Positions 25,758 through 35,272 of a DNA stretch of 64,000 nt are shown piece after piece; positions within the stretch are counted from its first letter, which is position 1, and every line of letters begins with the position of its first letter. Origin of the DNA: Pacificitalea manganoxidans (GTDB lineage: Bacteria; Pseudomonadota; Alphaproteobacteria; Rhodobacterales; Rhodobacteraceae). The DNA lies in assembly GCF_002504165.1 (NCBI RefSeq), contig NZ_CP021404.1, positions 2,728,001 through 2,792,000 of the forward strand. Direction: 5' to 3'. The position numbers were made by a program, and so were the translations under genes. Under the pieces are notes generated by a model that was given only the letters and a program-made list of their open reading frames with translations, was not told the DNA's origin and did not search any database.

Positions 25758-26942
25758 ATGTCGAACAGTGTCCCGCCCTTCTCCAGCGCAGAATATGACC
25801 GCCGCCTGCATAAGACGCGCGTCGCGATGGAGGCGCGCGGCATCGACGTGCTCATTGCCACCGACCCCTCGAACCAAGCGTGGCTGACGGGCTATGACGG
25901 CTGGTCGTTCTATGTTCATCAGGCGGTCATTTTGCCGCTGGAGGGCACACCTGTCTGGTGGGGCCGCAACCAAGACACAAACGGCGCGGTGCGCACCGTC
26001 GATCTGGAGCGCACGGCCATCTCCGGCTATCCCGACAACTACGTTCAATCGACCGAACGCCACCCGATGCAGCATCTGGCGCGACGGCTGAAGATGATGG
26101 GCTATGAGAACGCCCGCATCGGGGTGGAGATGGAAAATTACTACTTCTCCGCCAAGGCCTACACCACGCTGCTCACCGAACTGCCGCAGGCGGAGATCGT
26201 CGATGCCACCGCGCTGGTGAACTGGCAGCGCACGGTGAAATCGATGGAAGAAATCGCCTTCATGCGCAAGGCCGCCGCCATCACCCAGAAGATCCAGAAT
26301 TTCGCGCTGGAACGGGCCGAGCCGGGCATGCGCAAAAATGACCTTGCCGCCGAAATCACCGCCGAGGCAATCCGCGGCGTGGGCGACGATTGGGGCGACT
26401 ATCCCGCCATCGTGCCTTTGCTGCCCTCGGGCACCGATGCCGCCGCGCCGCACCTAACGTGGAATGGCGATGTGATGAAAACGGGCGAGGCCACGTTTTT
26501 TGAACTGTCGGGCTGCTATCGCCGCTATCACGCGCCGCTGTCGCGCACCGTGTTTCTGGGCAAGCCGCCCGCGTTTCTGGAGCGCGCCGAGGCTGCGCTG
26601 ATCGAGGGGCTGGAGGCCGGGCTTGCCGCCGCGCGCCCCGGCAACCGCGCCTGCGACATCGCCAACGCGCTGGGCGATGCGATGGACCGTGCGGGCATCG
26701 ACCGGGGCGCGCGCTGCGGCTATCCCGTCGGCCTGAGCTACCCGCCGGACTGGGGGGAGCGCACGATTTCCCTGCGCCCCGAGGACGAGACCATCCTGCA
26801 ACCCGGCATGACATTCCACTTCATGCCCGGTATCTGGATGGAGGATTGGGGGCTGGAGATCACCGAAAGCATCCTGATCCGCCATGCCGGCCCGGCTGAA
26901 ACCTTCTGCAAGATCCCGCGCAAGATTTTCGTCAAGGACTGA
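25758..26942 (+). CDS. doeA: Ectoine hydrolase (M24 peptidase family)
   Basis: 394 residues from ATG at 25758 with AAGAGG 8 nt upstream. It has a creatinase-like N-terminal domain (MEARGIDVLIATDPSNQAWL, TGYDGWSFYVHQAVILPLEG) and a pita-bread C-terminal domain (AVERAEPGMRKNDLAAEI-like region, LPSGTDAAAPHLTW, FFELSGCYRRYHAPLSRTVF, GLEITESILI). The sequence style fits ectoine hydrolase DoeA/EutD, which opens the ectoine ring to N-acetyl-L-2,4-diaminobutyrate. First gene of the plus-strand doeA-doeB2 pair; the next start is 13 nt away. True aminopeptidases of this family usually keep all metal ligands, which are not all evident here, as expected for DoeA. Confidence 0.9.
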   Translation: MSNSVPPFSSAEYDRRLHKTRVAMEARGIDVLIATDPSNQAWLTGYDGWSFYVHQAVILPLEGTPVWWGRNQDTNGAVRTVDLERTAISGYPDNYVQSTERHPMQHLARRLKMMGYENARIGVEMENYYFSAKAYTTLLTELPQAEIVDATALVNWQRTVKSMEEIAFMRKAAAITQKIQNFALERAEPGMRKNDLAAEITAEAIRGVGDDWGDYPAIVPLLPSGTDAAAPHLTWNGDVMKTGEATFFELSGCYRRYHAPLSRTVFLGKPPAFLERAEAALIEGLEAGLAAARPGNRACDIANALGDAMDRAGIDRGARCGYPVGLSYPPDWGERTISLRPEDETILQPGMTFHFMPGIWMEDWGLEITESILIRHAGPAETFCKIPRKIFVKD

Positions 26943-26955
26943 GGAGCCTTCCCCG

Positions 26956-28167
26956 ATGCCCGAGACAACGGCCCCGACCGCAACTGATCCCTCCGCCACC
27001 GCGCATCCCGCATTGGCCGAGACACAGCGCATCCTGTCCCGGCTGATCGCCTTTCCTTCGGTGTCGAGCGACAGCAACAGCGATCTCATCGCATGGCTCG
27101 CCGGTCATCTGGAGGCCAGCGGCGCGCGGTGTGAAATCCTCGAAAGCCCGGACGGGCGCAAAGCCAATCTATGGGCCACGATCGGGCCTGACCGCCCCGG
27201 CGGGATTGTGCTGTCGGGCCATTCCGATGTGGTCCCCGTGGCCGATCAGGACTGGACGACCGACCCGTTCGAGATGCGCGAAGCGGACGGTTTACTCTAT
27301 GGGCGAGGGGCCTGCGACATGAAGGGCTTCATCGCCGCCTGCGTCGCGATGGCCCCGCATTTCGCCGCGGCAATCGGCGACCGCCCCGACGCGCGCCCGG
27401 TGCATTTCGCCTTCACCTATGACGAAGAGGTCGGCTGCATTGGCGCCGCGCATCTGGTCGAGATCCTGCGCACCCGCCCGCATCGCCCCGACATCGCCAT
27501 CATCGGCGAGCCGACCATGATGAAGGTGATCGAAGGCCATAAGGGCATCTACGAATGCTGCGCCCGCTTCACCGGGCTGGAGGGTCACGGCTCCGCCCCC
27601 GACAAAGGCGTAAGCGCGGTGGAATACGCGACGCGCTATGTGTCGCGCCTGCTGGGACTGCGCGAGGAATTGCGCGGCCGCGCGCCCGCCGACAGCCGGT
27701 TCGATCCGCCGTGGAGCACCGTCAATATCGGCGTTCTGCATGGCGGTGCCGCGCATAACATCATCCCCGGCAAAGCGGTGGTGGAATGGGAAATGCGCCC
27801 CGTGCAGCAATCCGACCGCGATCTCGTGGTGGATGCGCTGGCCGATTTGGTCCCCCGCCTCGACGCCGAGATGAAGCGCACCCATCCCGGCGCGGGCATC
27901 CTGTCCGAAGTGGTGGGGGAGGTCGCGGGGCTGGAGCCGATGGACGACAACGCCGCCCGCGATCTGGTCTTTGCGCTGACGGGCGCGAATTCCGCCGAAA
28001 CCGTCGCATTCTGCACCGAGGCGGGGTTGTTTCAATCGATGGGCATGGACGCGGTGATCTGCGGGCCCGGCTCCATCGAGCAGGCGCATAAGCCCGATGA
28101 ATACGTCTCGCTCAGCCAGATGTCGCAATGTCTCGACATGCTCGAAGGGCTGGCACTGAAACTGTGA
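26956..28167 (+). CDS. doeB2: N-acetyl-diaminobutyrate deacetylase, ArgE-like
   Basis: 403 residues, M20 metallopeptidase/acetylornithine deacetylase family. Metal-site motifs: GIVLSGHSDVVPV, LYGRGACDMKGFIAACVAM, FTYDEEVGCIGAAHLVEIL and VNIGVLHGGAAHNIIPGKAV. In ectoine clusters an ArgE-like protein (often called DoeB2) removes acetyl from N-alpha-acetyl-L-2,4-diaminobutyrate, in place of or beside the aspartoacylase-like DoeB/EutE, which is not seen in this window. The start at 26956 (GAGGAG about 10 nt upstream) was chosen over an extension into doeA. Confidence 0.85.
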   Translation: MPETTAPTATDPSATAHPALAETQRILSRLIAFPSVSSDSNSDLIAWLAGHLEASGARCEILESPDGRKANLWATIGPDRPGGIVLSGHSDVVPVADQDWTTDPFEMREADGLLYGRGACDMKGFIAACVAMAPHFAAAIGDRPDARPVHFAFTYDEEVGCIGAAHLVEILRTRPHRPDIAIIGEPTMMKVIEGHKGIYECCARFTGLEGHGSAPDKGVSAVEYATRYVSRLLGLREELRGRAPADSRFDPPWSTVNIGVLHGGAAHNIIPGKAVVEWEMRPVQQSDRDLVVDALADLVPRLDAEMKRTHPGAGILSEVVGEVAGLEPMDDNAARDLVFALTGANSAETVAFCTEAGLFQSMGMDAVICGPGSIEQAHKPDEYVSLSQMSQCLDMLEGLALKL

Positions 28168-28175
28168 TGGATGCG

Positions 28176-28204
28176 CTCCCGCCGCAGGATGCCTCCGGCG
28201 GGAG
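28176..28204. terminator. Hairpin between convergent doeB2 and rhomboid gene
   Basis: CTCCCGCCG (28176-28184) pairs exactly with CGGCGGGAG (28196-28204). It lies 9 nt after the doeB2 stop in the convergent gap. The following AAATTC is weakly AT-rich. Likely a terminator used by both genes. Confidence 0.6.
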
Positions 28205-28226
28205 AAATTCGCAGCCGCGCGCGCCG

Positions 28227-28910
28227 TCAGCGGCGGCGCAGCGCCTCCAGCAGACGGCGGGTGCCGTGCGGGCTTAGCGGGATGGACAGGATCAGCCCGG
28301 TGACGAAGCCGCCCAGTTCCGCCACCCAGTCATTGCCCCCGCCAAACAGCAGCCCGAACACCAGTTGGATCGCCAGCAAAAACCCGATCAGCGAAAACGC
28401 CCGATACTGGTTCTGCCCCACGGCGCCATAGCCCACCCACAGGATGAAGGTATACGCCCCGATCAGCCCGTAGGCCGCCGGGAATCCGCCGATCAGCGGG
28501 CGCGGATCGTCCAGCAGCAGGGTATAGATCAGCGCGCCGCAAATGGCGGAGGCAAAGAAAATCACCGCGACGGCCATCTGCGAAAACACCTCGCCCACCA
28601 TCTTTCCCAGCGCCAGCACGAACACCGCCGCAAACACCATCTGGGTGAAGCTTGCATGCACGAACGGGTAGCTGATCAGCCGGATCATGCCCGCGAACGG
28701 ATACTGCCCCGCAGCGCGCATCCGGTCCATCAACTCCCCCGAAAACGCAAAGCGCTGCAACGCGAAAAGCCGCATGTCATCGCCGCCTCGCGCGCCCGGA
28801 ACCAGCCCCGATTTCGATGCCCAGAACAGCAGTTCCGGCAGTGCAAGCCCTGCCGTCAGCAGCAGAACGACCGGCGGAATGGCATTGAACGGAGAGGTGT
28901 GATCGGACAT
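28227..28910 (-). CDS. Rhomboid-family membrane protein lacking catalytic Ser and His
   Basis: 227 residues with about six membrane segments. The rhomboid fold is recognisable (YPFVHASFTQMVFAAVFVLALG; PAAYGLIGAYTFIL; AELGGFVTGLIL). However the active-site GxSG is replaced by GGFPAAYG, so the nucleophilic Ser is absent, and the expected His of the AHLGGFxxG motif is Glu (AELGGFVTG). It is therefore predicted to be an inactive rhomboid that may bind rather than cleave membrane proteins. Single gene convergent with doeB2 and divergent from trpS. Confidence 0.85.
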   Translation of the reverse strand: MSDHTSPFNAIPPVVLLLTAGLALPELLFWASKSGLVPGARGGDDMRLFALQRFAFSGELMDRMRAAGQYPFAGMIRLISYPFVHASFTQMVFAAVFVLALGKMVGEVFSQMAVAVIFFASAICGALIYTLLLDDPRPLIGGFPAAYGLIGAYTFILWVGYGAVGQNQYRAFSLIGFLLAIQLVFGLLFGGGNDWVAELGGFVTGLILSIPLSPHGTRRLLEALRRR

Positions 28911-29034
28911 GAACGGGCCCTTTTCGTGGGTGCCGGATCAATGCGCCCGGCGGCAGGTTGGCGCAGCGTCGGTTGACGCGACTACGGGCCGGGGATAAGC
29001 GAGCCTGCACAGGAATTCCAGTCGGAGCGCCGCG

Positions 29035-30087
29035 ATGTCGGATCAACAGGCCCCCTCCCCCCACCAGACCGTTCCCACCACAGGCGCCACGCCGCGGGTG
29101 TTCTCGGGTATCCAGCCTTCGGGCGGGCTGACGCTGGGCAACTATCTGGGCGCGCTGAAACGGTTCGCCGACGCGCAGGACCGCGGGATCGAGACGCTGT
29201 ATTGCATGGTCGACATGCACGCGATCACCGTGTGGCAGGATCCCGCCAATCTGACCCGCGCCACGCGGGAACTGTGCGCCGGGTTCATCGCCTCCGGCGT
29301 GGATCCGGAAAAATCGATCCTGTTCAATCAAAGTCAGGTCGCCGCGCACGCGCAACTCGCCTGGGTGTTCAACTGCGTCGCCCGCATGGGCTGGATGAAG
29401 CGCATGACCCAGTGGAAGGACAAGGCAGGCAAGAACGCCGAAAACGCCTCGCTGGGGCTGTTCGCCTATCCCGCGCTGATGGCTGCCGACATCTTGGTAT
29501 ATCACGCCACCCACGTCCCGGTGGGCGAGGACCAGAAGCAGCATCTGGAACTGACCCGCGACATCGCGATCAAGTTCAACAACGACTTCGGCACGGATTT
29601 CTTCCCCGTCCCGGAGCCGGTGATCGAGGGCGCCGCCACGCGGGTGATGAGCCTGCGCGACGGGTCCAAGAAGATGTCAAAATCCGATCCATCGGATATG
29701 AGCCGCATCAACCTGACCGACGATGCCGACACCATCGCCAAGAAGATCCGCAAGGCCAAGACCGATCCCGAGCCCCTGCCCGAAGGCCCCGATGGGTTGG
29801 CCGAGCGCCCCGAGGCGCGCAACTTGGTCAATATCTACGCCGCGCTGACCGATCAGACCGTGGCCGAGGTCATGGCCGAACAGGGTGGTAAGCCGTTTTC
29901 GGAATTCAAGCCGCTGCTGGCCGATCTGGCGGTGGCAAAGCTTGCGCCGATCTCGACCGAAATGGCCCGGCTGATGCAGGACACGTCCGAAATCGACGCG
30001 ATCCTGCGCCGCGGGGCGGAGCGGGCAAACGCGATTGCGGAGCCGATCCTGCAACGCACCTACGACATCGTCGGCATGGTGCGCTGA
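29035..30087 (+). CDS. trpS: Tryptophanyl-tRNA synthetase
   Basis: 350 residues, class I synthetase. The HIGH-like motif is [14 protein letters not shown] and the KMSKS loop is [15 protein letters not shown]. Other conserved parts are [30 protein letters not shown] and [16 protein letters not shown]. It charges tRNA-Trp in the cytoplasm. ATG at 29035 with CGGAGCG upstream. Followed by a good intrinsic terminator. In many Rhodobacterales trpS lies next to the rhomboid gene, but here they are divergent. Confidence 0.97.
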   Translation: MSDQQAPSPHQTVPTTGATPRVFSGIQPSGGLTLGNYLGALKRFADAQDRGIETLYCMVDMHAITVWQDPANLTRATRELCAGFIASGVDPEKSILFNQSQVAAHAQLAWVFNCVARMGWMKRMTQWKDKAGKNAENASLGLFAYPALMAADILVYHATHVPVGEDQKQHLELTRDIAIKFNNDFGTDFFPVPEPVIEGAATRVMSLRDGSKKMSKSDPSDMSRINLTDDADTIAKKIRKAKTDPEPLPEGPDGLAERPEARNLVNIYAALTDQTVAEVMAEQGGKPFSEFKPLLADLAVAKLAPISTEMARLMQDTSEIDAILRRGAERANAIAEPILQRTYDIVGMVR

Positions 30088-30118
30088 CTCCGGCCACCGC
30101 GCCCTGAGACAGACCCCG

Positions 30119-30147
30119 ACGCCCGCGCCCACCCTGCGCGGGCGTTT
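30119..30147 (+). terminator. Intrinsic terminator of trpS
   Basis: ACGCCCGCGC (30119-30128) and GCGCGGGCGT (30136-30145) form a 10-bp stem with a 7-nt loop, followed by TTTCGC. It starts 31 nt after the trpS stop. Confidence 0.8.
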
Positions 30148-30574
30148 CGCATTGCGCGTCCCGGTTTGGGCCGGGCGGCGTGTGCCAGCCCGACATGCCG
30201 GTGCGATTTCTGTCGCGCCCAGCAAGGTGGGCGAGCCTGCCCGCCTGCCCGGCAGACTGGATGATCTCCCCACGCCCAGCTCAACAGGCGGTTTCCTAAC
30301 GCCCGCATCGACGGGCAATGTCACACCCCTGTCATGTGACTGTCGTGTAGACCGGCCAATCTGCCCGCAGGCCCGCGCGCCGCTATCCCCGACGTCGCGC
30401 AGTCCGGCCTGCTGCATGCCCCCGCATGATCCCCCTGCCCTCCGGCCCACCGCCGGAGGGCTTGGCCGGGCATTGCGCGCAGATGCACAGACCCGGTGTG
30501 GCCATGCCCCTATGATAAATTCTTCGCGCCGCCGATATCTGGCTCCTGACGACAGCCATAGCGGAGTTTCCCTC
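30148..30574. other. 427-nt intergenic region with one exact hairpin
   Basis: Between the trpS terminator and the VOC gene. It contains an exact 9-bp inverted repeat, CCCTCCGGC (30438-30446) and GCCGGAGGG (30452-30460), about 115 nt before the VOC start. No convincing coding frame or tRNA is present. The last 60 nt (CCCTATGATAAATTCTTCGCG) are the most AT-rich and probably hold the VOC promoter. Confidence 0.5.
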
Positions 30575-31060
30575 ATGTCCCACCTTGCCCCGCCCGCCAC
30601 GCGTATCGGCCATGTTCACCTGAAGGTCGCGGATCTGGACCGGGCGCTGCGCTTTTATCGCGATGTGCTCGGCTTTGAGGTGACACAGCGCTACGGGGCG
30701 CAGGCCGCGTTCCTGAGCGCCGGCGGCTATCATCATCACATCGGGCTCAACACATGGGACAGCGCGGGCGCCACCCCACCCCCGCCGGGGCATACGGGCC
30801 TCTATCACACTGCGTTCCTTTATCCAGACCGGGCTTCGCTTGGCGCCGTGCTGGCGCGGGTTCTGGCGGCGGGGTTCGCGCTCGACGGCGCGGCGGATCA
30901 CGGCGTGAGCGAAGCGGTCTATCTGCGCGACCCCGATGGCAACGGGGTGGAGCTTTACCGCGACCGCGCGGAGGCCGACTGGCCGCGCGACCCGGATGGC
31001 AGTCTGGCGATGACGAACCGGGCGCTGGATCTCGAAGCGCTGCTGGCGGAGGCTGGCTGA
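30575..31060 (+). CDS. VOC (glyoxalase/dioxygenase) superfamily protein
   Basis: 161 residues from ATG at 30575 with GCGGAG 9 nt upstream. Single vicinal-oxygen-chelate domain: IGHVHLKVADLDRALRFYRD with the first metal His, HHHIGLNTWDSAGATPPPPG, GLYHTAFLYPDRASLG, and VYLRDPDGNGVELYRDR with the last metal Glu. The arrangement resembles catechol-2,3-dioxygenase-like VOC proteins, but no aromatic pathway genes adjoin it, so the substrate is unknown. It is convergent with metK, with a dispersed repeat between them. Confidence 0.85.
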   Translation: MSHLAPPATRIGHVHLKVADLDRALRFYRDVLGFEVTQRYGAQAAFLSAGGYHHHIGLNTWDSAGATPPPPGHTGLYHTAFLYPDRASLGAVLARVLAAGFALDGAADHGVSEAVYLRDPDGNGVELYRDRAEADWPRDPDGSLAMTNRALDLEALLAEAG

Positions 31061-31130
31061 GACGGCAGGTCGCGGCTGAGCTTTTAGATCGGGTGAAGGA
31101 GCCAGAGTGTTAGCAGCCCGCAACCTCCGA

Positions 31131-31300
31131 ACTCAGCACCCCCGCTCTCGAACAAGGCCGAAGGCCGCGAGAGCGAGCGCCTGCCCGTCCCTCGGGCTGG
31201 CGCTTTGCCACCCCACGCTAACCTCGGATCGGGGAGGGGTTTGGTAGTGATAAAGCACGCCGTTCAGCCGTATCAGCGCCATCCCCCGGGCAGGCTTTCG
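31131..31300. repeat. Dispersed structured repeat, copy A
   Basis: About 170 nt, strongly similar to two tandem copies at 37.1-37.5 kb. It has hairpin 1, with stem CTCTCG/CGAGAG around AACAAGGCCGAAGGCCG. Hairpin 2 has AGCGCC-T-GCCCG pairing with CGGGC-T-GGCGCT around a 5-nt loop. A conserved tail follows (CACGCTAACCTCGGA, then GGGGAGG and the AAAGCACGCC region). It lies in the convergent gap between the VOC gene and metK. Similar copies in other gaps mark it as a REP/BIME-like or structured-RNA element. Confidence 0.85.
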
Positions 31301-31408
31301 TTGCACCTAGGGTGGCAGCGGCCCGGAGCCTCTGAACCCCGTGCACCCGCCCGAAGGGCAAGCGCTTGCCCCGGGCCGCCGCCAGACGGGGCCGCCCGGG
31401 GCGCTGTC

Positions 31409-32575
31409 TCAGACCGCTTTCTTCAGCGCGTCGATCAGGTCGGTGCGTTCCCAGCTGAAACCGCCATCGGCCTCGGGCGCGCGGCCGAAATGGCCATAGG
31501 CCGCCGTGCGCTCGTAGATCGGGCGGTTCAGGCTCAGATGCTCGCGGATGCCGCGCGGGGTCAGGTCCATGACCTGCGCGATGGCCTTCTCGATCTGCTC
31601 TTCGGAGACTTCGCCGGTGCCATAGGTGTCGGCGTAGATCGACAGCGGCTTTGCCACGCCAATCGCGTAGGACAGCTGGATCGAGCATTTGCCGGCCATG
31701 CCCGACGCGACCACGTTCTTCGCCAGATAGCGCGCGGCATAGGCGGCGGAGCGGTCGACCTTGGTCGGGTCTTTGCCCGAGAACGCGCCACCACCATGCG
31801 GGGCCGCGCCGCCATAGGTGTCGACGATGATCTTGCGCCCGGTCAGGCCCGCGTCCCCATCAGGCCCGCCGATGACAAAGGTGCCGGTCGGGTTGACCCA
31901 CCATTCGGTGTTGTTCGAAATCCAGCCATCGGGCAGCGTGTCGCGGATATAGGGCGCGACGATGGCCTTGATATCCTCGCTCGACTGGGAAGCATCCGCA
32001 TGCTGCGTCGACAGCACGACCGAGGTGACCTCCACCGGGCGGCCATTTTCATAGCGCAGGGTGACCTGGCTCTTGGCATCGGGGCGCAGATCGGGCGCTT
32101 CGCCGGATTTGCGCGCCTCGGCCAGCCGCTTCAGGATCGCATGGGCATAGAGGATCGGCGCGGGCATCAGCGCGTCGGTCTCATCGCAGGCATAGCCGAA
32201 CATGATGCCCTGATCGCCCGCGCCGTCGCGGTCGACACCTTGGGCGATATGCGCGGATTGCTCGTGCAGCAGGTTGTCGATCTGGCAGGTCTGCCAGTGG
32301 AACTTCTCCTGCTCGTAGCCAATGTCACGGATGCAGTTGCGGGCGATGTCTTCGATCCGGCCCATATAATCGCGGAGCTTGTCCTTGTCCGACAGGCCCA
32401 CTTCGCCGCCGATCACGACGCGATCTGTGGTGGCAAAGGTCTCGCAGGCGACGCGGGCGTTCGGCTCGGCCTCCAGAAAGGCGTCGAGGATAGCATCGGA
32501 AATGCGGTCGCAGACCTTGTCCGGGTGGCCCTCCGAAACGGATTCGGAGGTAAAGACGTAGTTCTGTCGTGTCAT
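31409..32575 (-). CDS. metK: S-adenosylmethionine synthase
   Basis: 388 residues from ATG at 32575. Motifs: [20 protein letters not shown] with the ATP-site His, [55 protein letters not shown] (P-loop-like) and [12 protein letters not shown]. It makes SAM from methionine and ATP. The 5' leader carries a SAM/SAH-type riboswitch ending at the ribosome site, giving direct feedback control. A longer frame upstream (through the leader into lnt) was rejected. Downstream member of the minus-strand lnt-metK neighbourhood. Confidence 0.96.
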   Translation of the reverse strand: MTRQNYVFTSESVSEGHPDKVCDRISDAILDAFLEAEPNARVACETFATTDRVVIGGEVGLSDKDKLRDYMGRIEDIARNCIRDIGYEQEKFHWQTCQIDNLLHEQSAHIAQGVDRDGAGDQGIMFGYACDETDALMPAPILYAHAILKRLAEARKSGEAPDLRPDAKSQVTLRYENGRPVEVTSVVLSTQHADASQSSEDIKAIVAPYIRDTLPDGWISNNTEWWVNPTGTFVIGGPDGDAGLTGRKIIVDTYGGAAPHGGGAFSGKDPTKVDRSAAYAARYLAKNVVASGMAGKCSIQLSYAIGVAKPLSIYADTYGTGEVSEEQIEKAIAQVMDLTPRGIREHLSLNRPIYERTAAYGHFGRAPEADGGFSWERTDLIDALKKAV

Positions 32576-32580
32576 GGAAT

Positions 32581-32632
32581 ATTGCTCCGTTGGATCGACC
32601 CGCCACGCCAGGAAGCCGTTGTGACGGTGGGA
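32581..32632 (-). promoter_or_regulatory. SAM/SAH riboswitch in the metK leader
   Basis: On the minus strand the leader reads CCGTCACAACGGCTTCCTGG, then CGTGGCGG, then after a short linker GGAGCA. This matches the known SAM/SAH class: the GTCACAACGGCTTCCTGGCGTG core is identical by eye to the described consensus. The stem CCGTCAC/GTGGCGG forms 7 pairs (one G-U). The 3' GGAGCA (32583-32588) is both the pseudoknot strand and the ribosome-binding site 7 nt from the metK ATG, so ligand binding should hide the site and block translation. This class is known from Rhodobacterales metK genes. Confidence 0.9.
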
Positions 32633-32664
32633 TATGACTGACCTATGCCGCCCCCGCGGCATGG

Positions 32665-34233
32665 TCAACGGTCGTTTGCATACCGTCGTGCGCCACGCCG
32701 TCCGGCCACGACGCAGCCCAGAAGCCAGATCGCGCAAAGCGCCAGCAGCGGCCAGTTGCCCCAGCGCACAAAGACCGTGGGCGGCAGCGCGGGCGGCAGC
32801 GGCGCATCCAGCAGCCCCTGCTGGTTCAGCTCCAGCCGCGACAGCACATTGCCATGCGCGTCGATCACCGCCGACACGCCAGTATTGGCGGCCCGCAGAA
32901 ACGGAAGCCCCTGTTCCACCGCGCGCACGCGGGCCTGCGCCAGATGCTGCCACGGCCCGGAAATGCGCCCGAACCACGCGTCGTTGGTGACCTGCAAAAT
33001 CCAGTCCGCCCGCCCCGGCGCATCGCGCAGATCATGCGGGAAAATCGCCTCGTAGCAGATCAGCGGCAGCGCGGTGCCCAGCCGCCCGCCCATGTCGATC
33101 AGCTGCGGCCCCGGACCACGGGCAAAGCCCGAGATGCCGGTCATCGCGGTGATGCCCAGCCGATCGGCCAGACTTTGGAACGGCAGGTATTCGCCGAAGG
33201 GCACCAGATGGTGTTTATCGTAGATCGTGTCGAACTGCCCCTGCCCGTCTATCACGGCAAGACTGTTGAGCGCGTCATCCCCCCACCAGCGCAGCAACCC
33301 CAGCGCCACGGGCGTGCCGCCCGCTGCACGGGTCACCGCAGCCATCGCGCCTTCGCCCGGTGTCATGCGATAGGCCACGGCGGTTTCGGGCCAGACCACC
33401 AGATCGGGCACCGGCTGCCCCGGCGGGGGTGCGGCGGCGGTCATGTCCAGCTGCCGCTCAAAGAACACCGACATCAATTCGCTGTCCCATTTAAGGCTCT
33501 GCGCCACATTGGGCTGGATCAGGCGCACGATGGGCGCATCGGCGGCGGGCAGCACCGGCTGCGCCAAACGCACCATCCCCCACAGCCCCGGCACCAGCGC
33601 CACCAGCAGCCCGGCGACCACACCGCGTCGCAGGCCCAGCATGGCTGGCAGCGCCGCCGCGATCAGCGTCACGAAGGTCAGCGCATGCGGCCCCAGAAGC
33701 GAGGCCAGCTGCAGCTGCGGACTGTCGGTCCAGATGTAGCCCAGCAAGGCCCAAGGGAACCCGGTCATCAGCCATTCGCGCGACATTTCGATCAATGTCA
33801 GCAGCAGCACGGCCCATGCCGCGCGCCGCGCCGGGCTCCCCGCTCGCGCCGCAAGCGCAAAGGCCAGCGACCATAGCAAGGCCAGCCCCCCCGACAGAAA
33901 CGCCAGCGCAAAGGGCGCCATGAATCCGTGGCGCGCGGCATCGATCAGGAACGGCTCGACAATCCAGAACAGCGCGCCCGCAAAATAGCCGGTGCCAAGC
34001 CACCAGCCCCGCCATGTGGCGCGCCGCGGATCGGGATCGGCGGAGATCAGCAGCAACGCCACAGCCAATGCGGGCAGCGCCAGCCAAGGCCAACTGACCG
34101 GCGCCTGCCCCGTCGCCATGCCCAGACCCAATATCCCGGCGAAGGCCGAACCGCTCCAGCGCCCGGCCCAGACACGGGTGATCCGGTCGCGCAGGGATCG
34201 GCGCGGCAGCGTGGCGTCGGACGTTTCGGTCAT
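32665..34233 (-). CDS. lnt: Apolipoprotein N-acyltransferase
   Basis: 522 residues. An N-terminal membrane part of about six segments is followed by a periplasmic nitrilase-like domain with the catalytic Glu ([11 protein letters not shown]), Lys ([17 protein letters not shown]) and Cys ([17 protein letters not shown]). It adds the third acyl chain to the N-terminal Cys of lipoproteins in the inner membrane. In the conserved order phoH-ybeY-corC-lnt-metK. Two lipoproteins that could be its substrates are encoded nearby (37.6 kb and 51.6 kb). Confidence 0.95.
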   Translation of the reverse strand: MTETSDATLPRRSLRDRITRVWAGRWSGSAFAGILGLGMATGQAPVSWPWLALPALAVALLLISADPDPRRATWRGWWLGTGYFAGALFWIVEPFLIDAARHGFMAPFALAFLSGGLALLWSLAFALAARAGSPARRAAWAVLLLTLIEMSREWLMTGFPWALLGYIWTDSPQLQLASLLGPHALTFVTLIAAALPAMLGLRRGVVAGLLVALVPGLWGMVRLAQPVLPAADAPIVRLIQPNVAQSLKWDSELMSVFFERQLDMTAAAPPPGQPVPDLVVWPETAVAYRMTPGEGAMAAVTRAAGGTPVALGLLRWWGDDALNSLAVIDGQGQFDTIYDKHHLVPFGEYLPFQSLADRLGITAMTGISGFARGPGPQLIDMGGRLGTALPLICYEAIFPHDLRDAPGRADWILQVTNDAWFGRISGPWQHLAQARVRAVEQGLPFLRAANTGVSAVIDAHGNVLSRLELNQQGLLDAPLPPALPPTVFVRWGNWPLLALCAIWLLGCVVAGRRGARRYANDR

Positions 34234-34327
34234 GCCTGCGCGCGGCCTCGCGCCAACAGGGACGCCCCGCGCGGCAGGGCGCCGCGCCGGGAGGACGCAT
34301 TCAGGCTGGCGCGCCCGGCGATGCGTC

Positions 34328-35233
34328 TCATGCCGTCACCGCCGCACTGGGCAGCCGCACGCGCAGCCGCTTGATCCGCCGGGGATCGGCATCGACCACC
34401 TCGATCTGCGCACCGCTTTCATGAGGCACGACCTCGCCGCGCGTCGGGATGCGCCCGGTCAGCATAAAGACCAGCCCGCCCAGCGTGTCGATCTCCTCCT
34501 GATCTTCGGCATCGGCAAGGCTCACACCGATTTCGGCCTCGAACTCGTCCAGCGGCGTGCGGGCCAGCGCCAGATAGCAGCCGGGCTTTTCCTGCACCCA
34601 CAGCGCATCTTCGGCGACATCGTGTTCGTCCTCGATCTCGCCGATGACCTGTTCGATCAGATCCTCGATGGTGACCAGACCGTCCACACCGCCATACTCG
34701 TCGATGACCAGCGCCATATGCATCCGCTCGGTCTGCATCTTTTGCAGCAGCACGCCGATTGGCATCGACGGCGGCGCATAAAGCAGCGGTCTCAGCATCG
34801 GGCGCACCGAAAAATCGGGGGAATGGCCGTTAAAGCCGTGGCGCAGCGCGAAATCCTTCAGATGGATCATGCCCACGGGCGTATCCAGCGTGCCATCGAA
34901 GACAGGCAGCCGGGTCAGGCCGCTGTCTCGGAACACGCCCACCAGATCCTCGCGGCTGATGTCGACCGGGACCGCTTCGATCTCGACTTTCGGGATTGCG
35001 ACATCCTCGACACGCATCCGGCGCAGATTTCCAAGCCCCGGCAAAACCGAAGAGAGCGCATTGCCCTGGGTGAATTTGCGGGCCGGAGGATGATCATCCT
35101 CGCCGGCCTCTGTCTCCTCGTCCGCGGGGTTGAACGCGTCGAACAGCCTGTTGAACAGACCTTTGCGTTCCGCGGTATCGGGATCCTGCGCGCCATGCGC
35201 CGCGCTAGAAGACCCGTCTATATCGTCGCCCAT
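34328..35233 (-). CDS. corC: CorC/HlyC-type CBS-domain protein
   Basis: 301 residues, soluble. A paired CBS domain ([60 protein letters not shown]) is followed by the CorC_HlyC transporter-associated domain ([35 protein letters not shown]). Role is linked to magnesium/cobalt efflux or haemolysin-like transport, but the exact function is uncertain. Lies between ybeY and lnt on the same strand, as in many proteobacteria. Confidence 0.9.
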   Translation of the reverse strand: MGDDIDGSSSAAHGAQDPDTAERKGLFNRLFDAFNPADEETEAGEDDHPPARKFTQGNALSSVLPGLGNLRRMRVEDVAIPKVEIEAVPVDISREDLVGVFRDSGLTRLPVFDGTLDTPVGMIHLKDFALRHGFNGHSPDFSVRPMLRPLLYAPPSMPIGVLLQKMQTERMHMALVIDEYGGVDGLVTIEDLIEQVIGEIEDEHDVAEDALWVQEKPGCYLALARTPLDEFEAEIGVSLADAEDQEEIDTLGGLVFMLTGRIPTRGEVVPHESGAQIEVVDADPRRIKRLRVRLPSAAVTA

Positions 35234-35272
35234 TTCACCTTTCCGAATAACGCGCGCCTTGTGCCCGCGGGT

